Of a stretch of DNA of 64,000 nucleotides, positions 7,942 through 17,100 are shown one piece after another; positions within the stretch are counted from its first letter, which is position 1, and each line of letters begins with the position of its first letter. A program made the translations under genes and the position numbers. Source of the stretch: Thermodesulfobium narugense DSM 14796 (GTDB lineage Bacteria > Thermodesulfobiota > Thermodesulfobiia > Thermodesulfobiales > Thermodesulfobiaceae); assembly GCF_000212395.1 (NCBI RefSeq), contig NC_015499.1, positions 1,623,421 through 1,687,420 of the forward strand, written 5' to 3'. The notes beneath the pieces were generated by a model. The model did not search any database, was not told where the DNA came from, and saw nothing but the letters and a program-made list of their open reading frames with translations.

Positions 7942-9960
7942 ATGTTTGAATATACTTTTGTCAAACCTGGAATGAGTCCCTCAGAAATAGTTAATAGTGT
8001 TAGGAACTTGGCTGGAGTTTGTTTTACTTCCACAGGGATGAGAGATGCTGGACAATCAGATTTTAAAAATAGACACAGAATTTATGACCTTAAAACTCTT
8101 GCACCACTTTATAACAAAATGGGACTTTTTAGTTCGGAATGTCATGGAGGTGCAAGGTGGCATGTAGGAGTAATGAACAGAAAGGAATCACCTTTTGAAG
8201 AAATAGAGATATATAGAGAATTGATGCCTAATGTATTGCTTCAAACTTTAGTAAGAGAAACCAATCTTTGGGGTTACAGACCGTATCCAAAAAATGTAAT
8301 TGAATATGTTGTTTCTAAGGTAGACATAGATGTTTGGAGATGCTTTTCATTCTTGAACGACATAAGAAATATGAGAACAGTCGCAGAAGTAGTAATGAAT
8401 AGAGGAAAGCTTTTTGAACCCGCAATATCCTTTACTGAAGTAGAATGGGCTACAAACGAATATTACTTAAGAACAGTAGATGAAATTGTTTCTCTATGTT
8501 CTGGAATAGATGAAATAATACTTTGCATAAAGGATATGGCAGGAGTTGGCAGTCCAAAAAGAATATACAGCTTAATAGACTCAATAAAACAAAAATACCC
8601 AGAGCTTGTAATTCACTATCACAGGCATACTACAGATGGTCTTGCTCTTCCAGCATATCTTGCTGCAGCACAAGCGGGCGCAAAAATATTAGACGTAGAG
8701 GAAGATTCATTGGTTAGATTTTACGGACAACCTCCGATTATGAGCACCTACGCTTACCTTACAGAATCTGGAATAAACGTTCACCTAAACACACAAGCAG
8801 CTTATGAAGCAATTCAAACAGTAAGAGAATGGATAAAGCATTACGAATGGGCCGAGTCTCCTTTCAAAGGGTTTGATTATTTTGTAACCAAACACAAGAT
8901 GCCTGGCGGAGCATTTCCTAGCTCATTTGAACAAGCTCAAAAAGGCGGTTTTTTACACTTAATGCCACATATCTTAAAATTAATGTCTCTTTACAATAGA
9001 ATAGTTAAATATTTTGATGTAACTCCAGGATCGCAAATAACCTGGGTTACATGTAGCGGAATAATTAATAGATATTCAAAAGAAAAGGGTGAGGCTGGAG
9101 TAACACATATTATAAGACTTTTAGAGAAATTCGTTGAAGAAAAAGAATGCAAATTTGAAGAAATGAACGATGAAGAAAAAAAAGAATTATTAGAGCTTTT
9201 CAAAAGCGCGCCAGGCGATTTTAAAAATTTACTTCTTGGACTTTATGGAAAACTTCCTGTGGGATGGCCTGATAATTGGGTTTATCAAAGCACTTTTTCA
9301 GATGAGTGGGAAGAAAAAATAAAGTCAAGAGTTGATGTATCACCATTAGAACACATTGAAGAAGAAGATTTAGAAAGAGCAAGAGAAGAATTGAAAGAAA
9401 AAATTTCAAGATTGCCTTCGGAAGAAGAATTTATTCTTTATCTAATGCACCCAAAGGATGCTGTAGAAATGATTAATTTTAGAGAAAAGTATGGAGATGC
9501 ACCAATGGTTCTTCCAACAAATGTCTTTACCAACGGATTGAAAAATCCAGGAGATAAAGTAGAGTTTACTTTTTCAGAAAAGCCCTATACCCTTGAATTA
9601 GTTTCTATAGGCAAAGAACATGAAGGCGTTATCCACGTAGTTATGGAAGTAAATAACAAAACTAGAGTTTACAAAGTCGAAACGCCAAGGGCGAAGAAAA
9701 AGGAAATTAGATTTGCAAGAGGTTCTAATGAGCTTGGGTCTCCTATCAATGGCAATCTATGGAGGCTTGGCAATCCAAAAAGAGATCCTATAAAAGTAGG
9801 AGACATATATCACAAAGGCGAAGAGATAGCAAATCTCGAAGCTATGAAGATGGAAACTCCCCTTCTTGCCCCATATGACTGCATGATAAAAGAAATATGT
9901 GTAAATCTTAATGAAAGTGTAGTGGAAAACCAACTTCTTTTCGTATTAAAGCAGATCTAA
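7942..9960 (+). CDS. pycB: pyruvate carboxylase-type transcarboxylase subunit with biotin domain
   Basis: The subunit transfers CO2 from biotin to a 2-oxoacid, most likely pyruvate. The N-terminal TIM barrel keeps the lysine motif CIKDMAG and the metal-binding HYHRH. The last 70 residues are a biotinyl domain with EAMKMET, the biotin lysine being residue 636. The usual barrel opening DTT-RDAHQSLLATR is changed to STGMRDAGQSDFKNRH, a hallmark of a separate branch of these enzymes. Length (672 aa) exceeds oxaloacetate decarboxylase alpha (about 600). No decarboxylase beta or gamma membrane subunit is present, so carboxylation rather than a sodium-pumping decarboxylase is favoured. Pyruvate as substrate remains an inference. 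Confidence 0.82.
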   Translation: MFEYTFVKPGMSPSEIVNSVRNLAGVCFTSTGMRDAGQSDFKNRHRIYDLKTLAPLYNKMGLFSSECHGGARWHVGVMNRKESPFEEIEIYRELMPNVLLQTLVRETNLWGYRPYPKNVIEYVVSKVDIDVWRCFSFLNDIRNMRTVAEVVMNRGKLFEPAISFTEVEWATNEYYLRTVDEIVSLCSGIDEIILCIKDMAGVGSPKRIYSLIDSIKQKYPELVIHYHRHTTDGLALPAYLAAAQAGAKILDVEEDSLVRFYGQPPIMSTYAYLTESGINVHLNTQAAYEAIQTVREWIKHYEWAESPFKGFDYFVTKHKMPGGAFPSSFEQAQKGGFLHLMPHILKLMSLYNRIVKYFDVTPGSQITWVTCSGIINRYSKEKGEAGVTHIIRLLEKFVEEKECKFEEMNDEEKKELLELFKSAPGDFKNLLLGLYGKLPVGWPDNWVYQSTFSDEWEEKIKSRVDVSPLEHIEEEDLERAREELKEKISRLPSEEEFILYLMHPKDAVEMINFREKYGDAPMVLPTNVFTNGLKNPGDKVEFTFSEKPYTLELVSIGKEHEGVIHVVMEVNNKTRVYKVETPRAKKKEIRFARGSNELGSPINGNLWRLGNPKRDPIKVGDIYHKGEEIANLEAMKMETPLLAPYDCMIKEICVNLNESVVENQLLFVLKQI

Positions 9961-9963
9961 CAT

Positions 9964-10003
9964 AAAGAGCCGTGACTAACGTTTAAAATATTCACGGCTC
10001 TTT
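9964..10003. terminator. bidirectional terminator between pycB and hcp
   Basis: Perfect 12-base arms, AAAGAGCCGTGA and TCACGGCTCTTT, enclose a 16-base loop between two convergent genes. A T-rich stretch follows on the plus strand. It can serve both pycB and hcp. Confidence 0.85.
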
Positions 10004-10016
10004 CTTTCTTTAATGT

Positions 10017-11645
10017 CTATCCTAAAATTGCCTTAAGATCTTCATCAGGAGTTCTAATTGGAGCAATATTAAAGTTTTTCACTAACACGTCAAGAACATT
10101 AGGCGTTATAAAGGCTGGCAAAGATGGTCCTAGTCTTATATTCTTTATTCCAAGGTATAACAAACTAAGCAAAATCGCCACCGCTTTTTGTTCATACCAT
10201 GAAAGTATCAAAGAAAGCGGCAAATCGTTAACTCCTACATTAAACGCCTTTGCCAAAGTATCAGCAAGTACTATTGCTGAATACGCATCATTACACTGTC
10301 CAACATCTATAAGCCTGGGGAGTCCATCAATTTCACCTAACTTTTTATCGAAAAATCTAAATTTCCCACAAGCTAGGGTCAACACAATACAATCTTCAGG
10401 AACTTTTTCTACAAATTCAGAATAATAAGATCTTCCCGGCTTTGCACCATCGCACCCTCCTACAAGAAAGAAGTGTCTTATTTTTTTGTTCTTTACAAGA
10501 TCTATGACCTTCGAAGCTGTTGAAAGAAGTGTTTTTCTACCAAAGCCAACCATTACAGAACCTTTATCTAGATCTTCTTCAAATCCTTTCATTTCAAGGG
10601 CTTTTTGAATAACTAAAGAATAGTCATAATTTGTTATATGTTTAACACCTGGCCAGGCTACGACACCTGTTGTAAAAATATTGTCAAAGTAGCTATTTTG
10701 CGGTCTTTGAATACAGTTTGTAGTCATAACAATTGGTCCGGGGAAGTAAGGAAATTCTCTTATTTGATTTTGCCATGCAGTTCCAAAGTGTCCATAAAAG
10801 TGAGGATATTTTTCTTTAAGCAACGGATAACCGTGAGTAGGAAGCATCTCACCATGGGTATATACATAAATCCCTTTACCCTGACTTTGTTTCAAAATCT
10901 CTTCCAAATCTTTCAGATCGTGCCCTGAAACTAATATCGCCTTCCCCTTTTTGTGTCCGAGAGGAACGCTTGTCGGGACAGGATCGCCATAAGCTTTCGT
11001 ATTTGCTCTATCAAGAAGCTCCATAGCAAGAAGATTATATTTACCTACTTCAAGAGTTTTGTTTACCCAATCTTCTAGTGATATATCATTTCTTGTAAGT
11101 TCAAAAAGAGCCCTGAACATATAATCATAAAGATCCTTACTATATTCTCCTAAAATAGCTGCATGATCAGCATAAGCTGCTATACCCTTTAAGCCAAAAA
11201 GTATAGTATGCTTTAAAGCCCTTTTATCTGGATCGGTTTCTGGATCGTTTTTTAATCCAAACTCTTTTCCTTGAGTCTCTAATTCTGAAATATCGTTTGC
11301 AAACTTAAAGTTAGCAATATCAGAAAATTCTATTTTTGACCTTTCAGTTACAGATTTTTTTAAGTCGTCTCTTTTTTGCTCTACTGATTTGATCCAATCT
11401 TTTAACCTTTCTGGATCGAAGTTCACATTTGTTAATGTTGAAAATAAAGCTTGACAAACAAAGTGACCCAACGTCTCATTTACTTCTATTCCTACTTCCT
11501 TTGCGCTTTGAACTACAGACGAAAGACTTTCCAAAGAAAATATCAATAAATCTTGCAAGTTACTTGTAGTTTCATCTTTACCACAAACTCCCTGAATTTC
11601 ACATCCTACCCCTTTTGCCGCTTGTTCACATTGATAACAAAACAT
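10017..11645 (-). CDS. hcp: hybrid cluster protein (hydroxylamine / NO reductase)
   Basis: The 542-aa cytoplasmic metalloprotein begins MFCYQCEQAAKGVGCEIQGV with the CxxC-x(8)-C spacing of the N-terminal iron-sulfur cluster. The hybrid-cluster region carries GGCDGAKPGRSYYSEF and the C-terminal cysteines VLTLACGKFRFF and DVGQCNDAYSA. Hcp proteins reduce hydroxylamine in vitro and nitric oxide in vivo, protecting anaerobes from nitrosative stress. Length is normal for the strict-anaerobe class. It is divergent from a Crp/Fnr regulator over a palindromic FNR-type box (11713-11728), 68 bases before the start codon, which suggests that the regulator controls it. A Shine-Dalgarno AAGGAG precedes the ATG. 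Confidence 0.95.
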   Translation of the reverse strand: MFCYQCEQAAKGVGCEIQGVCGKDETTSNLQDLLIFSLESLSSVVQSAKEVGIEVNETLGHFVCQALFSTLTNVNFDPERLKDWIKSVEQKRDDLKKSVTERSKIEFSDIANFKFANDISELETQGKEFGLKNDPETDPDKRALKHTILFGLKGIAAYADHAAILGEYSKDLYDYMFRALFELTRNDISLEDWVNKTLEVGKYNLLAMELLDRANTKAYGDPVPTSVPLGHKKGKAILVSGHDLKDLEEILKQSQGKGIYVYTHGEMLPTHGYPLLKEKYPHFYGHFGTAWQNQIREFPYFPGPIVMTTNCIQRPQNSYFDNIFTTGVVAWPGVKHITNYDYSLVIQKALEMKGFEEDLDKGSVMVGFGRKTLLSTASKVIDLVKNKKIRHFFLVGGCDGAKPGRSYYSEFVEKVPEDCIVLTLACGKFRFFDKKLGEIDGLPRLIDVGQCNDAYSAIVLADTLAKAFNVGVNDLPLSLILSWYEQKAVAILLSLLYLGIKNIRLGPSLPAFITPNVLDVLVKNFNIAPIRTPDEDLKAILG

Positions 11646-11712
11646 TATAAATCACTCTCCTTTATTTACTTTTTTATTAAGGAATAGAATAAAACTTTAA
11701 AGATAACAGATC

Positions 11713-11728
11713 ATTGATTTAGATCAAT
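11713..11728. promoter_or_regulatory. FNR/HcpR-type operator between hcp and its regulator
   Basis: ATTGAT-TTAG-ATCAAT is a perfect inverted repeat and matches the FNR consensus TTGAT-N4-ATCAA. It lies between hcp (minus) and a Crp/Fnr gene (plus), 49 bases before the regulator's start. The likely binder is the product of 11778-12443. Confidence 0.75.
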
Positions 11729-11777
11729 ATTGTAAAATTAATAGAAAAAATTATTTAAAGAGAGGCATATAATCAAT

Positions 11778-12443
11778 ATGAAAGACATAGTTAAGTCCTG
11801 TGTTTTTTTTAAAAATTTAAGTGATGAAGACATAGCAAAAATTTTAAATATTTCTCATAAAATAGTATTAGATCACAACGAAATACTTTTTACCGAGGGA
11901 AGTTTGGCGTTAAATCTATTTATAGTTTTAAGCGGCAAAATGAAAGTTTTTAAAATTTCTCCATCTGGAAAGGAACAAATACTTCACATAATGACCCCTG
12001 GAGATATAGTTGCAGAAGCACCTATGTTCGCGGGGCTTGATTATCCAGCGAATGCTCAATGTATTGAGAAATGCACTCTTTTAGCAATCGACAGAGAGGG
12101 TTTTAAAAATCTTATAATAAATAATCCTAACCTTACAATGAACATATTATCAGCTGTATCTTTTAGGCTTAGAAACTTTACTTCTCTTATTGAAGCTCTA
12201 TCCTTAAAAGAAGTCTCGGGACGATTAGCATCTTATCTTTTGTACCAAAAAGAAATTCAAAAGAGTTCAAAAATAGAATTGCCTCTTACTAGAACAGAGC
12301 TCTCAAAATATTTTGGCACAATGCCCGAGACTCTTTCAAGAGTATTTACAAAGTTCCAGAATTTAAATATTATTTCTACAAACAACAAGACTGTCACAAT
12401 ATTAGACGAAGAAGGTCTAAAAAAACAAGCATGGGGAACGTAA
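11778..12443 (+). CDS. Crp/Fnr family regulator, probable HcpR-type
   Basis: The 221-aa protein has an N-terminal cyclic-nucleotide-binding-like barrel (residues 10-120, VLSGKMKVFKISPSGKEQIL) and a C-terminal winged helix (about 150-215, LTRTELSKYFGTMPETLSRV). The cysteines are few and not arranged like the FNR iron-sulfur ligands, so it is not a classical FNR. Placement beside hcp and the operator between them match HcpR, the regulator of hcp in sulfate reducers, which senses NO. That assignment rests on context. The last base of the gene is two bases from the end of the convergent NSS gene, with no terminator between. Confidence 0.82.
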   Translation: MKDIVKSCVFFKNLSDEDIAKILNISHKIVLDHNEILFTEGSLALNLFIVLSGKMKVFKISPSGKEQILHIMTPGDIVAEAPMFAGLDYPANAQCIEKCTLLAIDREGFKNLIINNPNLTMNILSAVSFRLRNFTSLIEALSLKEVSGRLASYLLYQKEIQKSSKIELPLTRTELSKYFGTMPETLSRVFTKFQNLNIISTNNKTVTILDEEGLKKQAWGT

Positions 12444-12445
12444 AT

Positions 12446-13818
12446 CTATCTAAAATTAATAATACCTATAGAATTTAAGAAAATTATAATAAGTAGTACT
12501 GGCGTTATAGTTTTTAGAACAAACAAATATACTTTAGTAGCAAATTTAAGTTTTAAAGAATTATTAGAAAGTTCATCCAAAACTTTCTTCTGACTCATAA
12601 CATATCCAACAAATATAGCAATAAAAAATCCTCCTATGGGCAATAGAATATTTGAAGAAATATAGTCATACCAATCGAAAAATCCCTTACCAAAAAACTT
12701 CATAGAACCCAAAAGGGAATTGGCATCAACTGAAAGAGCGGCCGTTGAACCTATTATTACAATTATTACAGAGTTTACAATACTTGCAGTCTTTCTTGAG
12801 ACATTAAACTCTTCAGTAAAATATGCTACCAATACCTCTACAAGAGAGAGCATTGCTGTAGTTGCAGCAATTGAAGAAAGAAAGAAAAAAGCAACGAGTA
12901 AATAATTTCCCAGAGGTATTTTTGAAAAAACGAGAGGAATTGTCATAAATAAGAGCCCAGGACCAGCGCCCGGCTGCATCCCAAAAGCAAAAACCGTAGG
13001 AAAGATAGCAAGTCCAGCCAAGATAGACACAAGAGTATCAGAAAAAGCAACTGAAAATGCTGTTCTAAAAAGATTGTTGTCTTTTGTGAAATAACTGCCA
13101 TAAGTAACCATTGTGCCCATACCAAGAGAAAGTTTAAAGAACGCAAGTCCAAGCGCTGTCAAAATTGCAACTGCAGTCAGTTTTGAAAAATCTATGCTAA
13201 AAAGAAACTTAACCCCATCAAAGGCACCTGGGAGAGTAAGAGCTCTAATATCACAAATTATAATTAACAAAAACAAAATTGGCATAAGCGTTTTTGTAAC
13301 CCTTTCAATTCCTTTTTGAACACCCATAATAAGAATCGCTCCAACAACTACCATAACAATTGCCTGCCAGAGGTCGGTGTAAATGGTCCTATTATTGTTT
13401 GAGCAAATTGAGTTTTTGCACTCTCCAATGTAACACCAACAAAATCCCCTCTTATAGATTTGAACAAATAATAATAAACCCATCCAGCCACACAACTATA
13501 AAAAAACATAATTAAATATGCAGCCAGCACCCCCATAGTGCCTACATGCTTCCACATTGTACCTGGAGCCAATTTCTTAAACGCTCCTATTACATTAGAA
13601 CGTGTGCTTCTCCCGATAAAAAATTCGGCAAGCATTACTGGTATGCCGACAAATATAACACAAAGAACATAAATAAGTAAAAATGCGCCTCCTCCAAAAA
13701 TGCCAGTCAAATAGGGAAATTTCCATATGTTGCCTAATCCTACGGCAGATCCAAGTGTAGCAAAGAAAACAGCAATTCCAGAAGAAAATGTCTCTCTTTT
13801 TTTTAATCCTGAAGACAA
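12446..13818 (-). pseudogene. sodium:neurotransmitter symporter (NSS) family transporter, frameshifted
   Basis: The N-terminal part (13818 to about 13375) is a typical NSS start: SSGIAVFFATLGSAVGLGNI, then WKFPYLTGIFGGGAF, with three membrane helices. That frame ends in GRQLLW and a stop. The adjacent frame continues at DLWQAIVMVVVGAILI and runs through the other helices to 12446. One base is missing, or two added, around 13372-13379. Joined, the protein is about 455 residues with 11-12 helices, typical of bacterial NSS sodium-coupled amino-acid transporters. The first frame ends at 13348 and the second stays open upstream, so the lesion is single. It may be a true pseudogene or a sequencing error; the rest shows no decay. 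Confidence 0.85.
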
Positions 13819-13856
13819 AGCCTTTACTCCTTCCTGTTTTAAAATAGTATTTTGTT

Positions 13857-13876
13857 GTTAGTTAGTTAGTTAGTTA
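13857..13876. repeat. tetranucleotide repeat (GTTA)5
   Basis: Five perfect copies of GTTA, followed by GTTG, lie between the NSS gene and the thioredoxin-VKOR gene and cover the stop codon of the latter (13870-13872). Such repeats can slip during replication. On the minus strand every frame through the repeat soon meets TAA, so a change of copy number would alter only the last residue or two. Confidence 0.8.
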
Positions 13877-14880
13877 GTTGTGTTAATTCTATCAAAATTC
13901 GGATTAAATAGAATTAGCAACAAACCTAATATTATAGAAGATATTAAACAATAAATACAAGCAGATTTTATTACAAATATTTCAAGAACTGTCAGACTAA
14001 TAGCAACAACTACAGCAACAAAATTAATCCAAAAAAGAATCATTCTTGAATTAAAGAAAAATATTTTATCTCTTTTTAACTTACAAGAATATATCCATAA
14101 GGCAAAAAGAACAAAAAAGACAAATATTTCTAACAATGCTACAGGAATTATTCCAAAAATGCGCGAGAAAGAACTTTTTTGTACAATATTACAACCAGAA
14201 AAAATTATACATACTCCAGAGGAACTGGTTGTCTCTAAATGTAGTAAATAAATAGATATTAAAAAACCTACAAAAATGAGAAGGAATATTAGGTAATTTC
14301 TAAAAACTCTAATAAAACTTAAATATTTTGTCAAAGTTGTAAATTTAAGACTCAAAAGAGAATAAGAAGCGAATATTAATAAAGATATAACAGTAAAAAT
14401 TGCAAAGGACTCCCCTACAAAATTCTCGCTTTTAATTGTTTTAATATCTATATCTTTAGCAAATTCAGAATGAAGTACCCTTTCGGGAAAAGGTATGCCA
14501 CCATGATTAATACCGTCTTGAATTAAATCTGGCAAATTCTTCTTTATTTCATCCGTCCCTATTAAAACCTTTTTTCCTACAATCATAAAGGGAATTCCAA
14601 CATCGCTTCTCTTAACACCATATTCTGCTGCCAATTCATAAAAAGGTTCAGCCTGACTCTCTTTGTAAAGCATTATATAGGTGATCAACAATCTATTTTT
14701 AAATTTTTCCTGAATAGGTGGGAGTACATTTTCTATTACATCATGACAGTGAGGACAGGTTGGACTCCAAAAAAGAACTACATTAACTTTACCTGAAGCA
14801 TAAGCACAACCTGTTTTTAAACATAAAGAGAATAATATAATTAGAAATAATATCCTGAGGCTAATAGTATTTCCTCCCAT
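13870..14880 (-). CDS. thioredoxin-like domain fused to a VKOR membrane domain
   Basis: A secreted thioredoxin fold is joined to a vitamin-K-epoxide-reductase (VKOR) domain, so one protein could make and recycle disulfides outside the membrane. After a signal sequence or anchor (residues 8-28) comes the thioredoxin domain with CPHC (near residue 42). From about residue 155, four to five membrane helices carry the VKOR pattern: a loop cysteine pair in GVCIIFSGCNIVQKSSF followed by FGIIPVALLE, and the active CxxC in SACIYCLIS near residue 313. In the well-known bacterial fusions the thioredoxin domain is at the C-terminus; here it is at the N-terminus. Length is 336 aa. The stop codon lies within a GTTA repeat. 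Confidence 0.82.
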   Translation of the reverse strand: MGGNTISLRILFLIILFSLCLKTGCAYASGKVNVVLFWSPTCPHCHDVIENVLPPIQEKFKNRLLITYIMLYKESQAEPFYELAAEYGVKRSDVGIPFMIVGKKVLIGTDEIKKNLPDLIQDGINHGGIPFPERVLHSEFAKDIDIKTIKSENFVGESFAIFTVISLLIFASYSLLSLKFTTLTKYLSFIRVFRNYLIFLLIFVGFLISIYLLHLETTSSSGVCIIFSGCNIVQKSSFSRIFGIIPVALLEIFVFFVLFALWIYSCKLKRDKIFFFNSRMILFWINFVAVVVAISLTVLEIFVIKSACIYCLISSIILGLLLILFNPNFDRINTTN

Positions 14881-14910
14881 AAGATTTAAGTAAATATATC
14901 ACATTTTTAT

Positions 14911-14964
14911 AAAAAAAAAAAAAAACATAAAAATTGGCAGGAGAGACATACTTCCCCTGCCAAT
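14911..14964 (-). terminator. rho-independent terminator after cstA
   Basis: Arms ATTGGCAGG and CCTGCCAAT (14933-14941, 14956-14964) form a hairpin. Reading the minus strand, it is followed by TTTTATG and then 15 T (the A-run at 14911-14925). It lies about 33 bases after the cstA stop. Confidence 0.9.
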
Positions 14965-14996
14965 CAAAATAAAAGAAGAGTATAACTATTTAACTA

Positions 14997-16877
14997 TTAG
15001 TTACTTGTAGACTTTACTGCATCAGATCCCGAAAGTATCTTTAACCAAACTCTTATTGAGTCAAAGAGTACCCATATTCCCATAGCAAGAAGCAATATTG
15101 ACAAAAATGCGTTGATTGCTCCTGCTACATTCCCCTTTTGTGCCATCGGTAAGAATATGTTGGCAAAGTTCATCCACGCCGCAGTAAAGGTAATTGTTAC
15201 CATAAATGCTCCTGGGATCATTGTAACCAAAGAATAAGATATCTTTCTTGTTCTCCTTAAAATTTCAGTAGTTGCAATCAAGAGCGCAAGGCAGGCCAAA
15301 AGCTGGTTTGATGCTCCAAACATAGGCCATATAGTGGAAACACTACCAGAATAAAGAAGGTAACCCCAGAAAAACGAAACCAAAAAACCCGTTAATACTA
15401 TTCCGAAGTTCCAGTGTATATCTTTGAACTTAGGAACAAATATTCCCAAAAATTCTTGTAAAAGATATCTGCCGACTCTTGTTCCTGCATCTACTGCAGA
15501 TAATATAAACATTGCTTCAAACATTATTATGAAGTGATACCAGTAACCCATCATACCAGTAAGAAATGGAACATTGTCAAAAATATAAGCTATACCAGCT
15601 GCCAAAGAAACGGCACCACCAGGTCTACCAACAAGATTTTCTCCTACTAATTGAGAAATGTAAGCAACTTGCTGGGTGTGCATACCAAGCTTCTGAAAAA
15701 CAGCAGGCGCAGTATTTATAGCAAAATAGTCTCCTACAGGCAACACACATGCAGCAATTAGAGCAAGAGCAGCAACAAAACTTTCCATTATCATTGCACC
15801 ATACCCAATAAATCTTGCATCAGTCTCACAGCTCAACATCTTTGGAGTAGTACCGGTTCCAACCATACAGTGGAATCCAGATATAGCACCACAAGCTATT
15901 GTTATAAATAGATATGGAAATAGTGGACCTGGAATAATGGGGCCCCCACCACTTATAAATTTAGTGAATGGTGGCATTTGAAGCATTGGATGAGCTATTA
16001 AGACTCCCAAAGCAATCGCTACTGCTACACCTATTTTCATGTAACTGGACAAATAATCTCTCGGCAAAAGAAGCATCCAAACAGGAAGTACTGATGCAAA
16101 AAAGGCATAAGTTGGAAGCAAAATTTTCATTGTTTGTTCGCTATAAGTAAAATATTTAGCAAATTCTGTGCCAGGTACAACGCTTCCAAGCCATGTTGCA
16201 ACAAATAACAATATAACGCCAATTAATGAGGCTTCACCTATTTTGCCAGGTCTAAAGTGGAACATCCAAAATCCCATAAGAAATGCAATTGGAATTGTTA
16301 ATCCTACAGTAACAGTCCCCCACGGAGAGCCTTTGAGGGCATTTACCACTGCAATGCTCAAACCTGCAAGAGTAAGAACCATTATGAGAAATATTGCAAG
16401 TGACATTACTCTACCAGTCGGAGTTGATATCTCCTTTCTAGCAATTTCTGCAATAGACAAACCACCCTGTCTAACAGATAAAACTAAAACAACAAAATCA
16501 TGTGTTGCACCAGCTATTACAGCTCCCAAAACGATCCAGAGAAGCCCAGGCATAAAGCCCCATTGTGCAGCAAGAACTGGTCCAATCAGAGGCCCTGCCC
16601 CTGCAATAGCCGCAAATTGATGTCCAAACAACACGTACTTGTTTGTAGGTACATAATCTCTTCCATCATTGATTTTACATGCAGGTGTTTCTCTTGTAGC
16701 GTCTAAACACATTACTTTAGCAGCGAGCCAGGCACTGTAATATCTATACCCAACCGCCCATAAGCAAAATCCGAATACCAAAAGTAAAATTGCACTTGGA
16801 ATGCTCATAAGAAAAGAAAGAACAAATAAAGCAATAGCACAAAGCAAAACAACAGGTAAGATCACACTCATTTTCAC
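14997..16877 (-). CDS. cstA: CstA family carbon starvation protein (peptide or pyruvate transporter)
   Basis: The 626-aa polytopic membrane protein has the CstA signature (NKYVLFGHQFAAIAGAGPLI, then GPVLAAQWGF) and about 16-18 hydrophobic segments. CstA proteins take up peptides, and close relatives take up pyruvate, during carbon limitation. A GTG start at 16877 follows GGGGGTGAT with good spacing; an ATG lies two codons later. It is flanked by its own terminator and by a 220-base AT-rich region upstream, so it is probably transcribed alone. Substrate specificity cannot be set from sequence. Confidence 0.92.
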   Translation of the reverse strand: MKMSVILPVVLLCAIALFVLSFLMSIPSAILLLVFGFCLWAVGYRYYSAWLAAKVMCLDATRETPACKINDGRDYVPTNKYVLFGHQFAAIAGAGPLIGPVLAAQWGFMPGLLWIVLGAVIAGATHDFVVLVLSVRQGGLSIAEIARKEISTPTGRVMSLAIFLIMVLTLAGLSIAVVNALKGSPWGTVTVGLTIPIAFLMGFWMFHFRPGKIGEASLIGVILLFVATWLGSVVPGTEFAKYFTYSEQTMKILLPTYAFFASVLPVWMLLLPRDYLSSYMKIGVAVAIALGVLIAHPMLQMPPFTKFISGGGPIIPGPLFPYLFITIACGAISGFHCMVGTGTTPKMLSCETDARFIGYGAMIMESFVAALALIAACVLPVGDYFAINTAPAVFQKLGMHTQQVAYISQLVGENLVGRPGGAVSLAAGIAYIFDNVPFLTGMMGYWYHFIIMFEAMFILSAVDAGTRVGRYLLQEFLGIFVPKFKDIHWNFGIVLTGFLVSFFWGYLLYSGSVSTIWPMFGASNQLLACLALLIATTEILRRTRKISYSLVTMIPGAFMVTITFTAAWMNFANIFLPMAQKGNVAGAINAFLSILLLAMGIWVLFDSIRVWLKILSGSDAVKSTSN

Positions 16878-17052
16878 ACTATATCACCCCCATGTTTTTT
16901 TATAAATCCCTTATACAAAATAATTTTACAATCATTTTTCACCTTCTTTCTTTAAAATACTTTATATTAAGATTATACTAAACATTTTTAGGAATAATAA
17001 ATTAATAAGAATATTCTGAATTATCTCAAATATGTTCTTTAATAACAAAAAT

Positions 17053-17087
17053 AAAAAAAGAGGGAGATTTCTCTCCCTCTTTTTTTA
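17053..17087. terminator. bidirectional terminator
   Basis: Arms GAGGGAGA (17060-17067) and TCTCCCTC (17072-17079), flanked by A7 and T8, form a hairpin with T-runs on both strands. It ends the 72-aa gene on the minus strand. Confidence 0.88.
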
Positions 17088-17100
17088 GAAAAATTTGAAG

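Noticed and set aside
14911-14925. A15 run as a possible phase-variable tract
   Set aside because: It forms the T-run of a clear terminator after cstA and lies in no coding frame.
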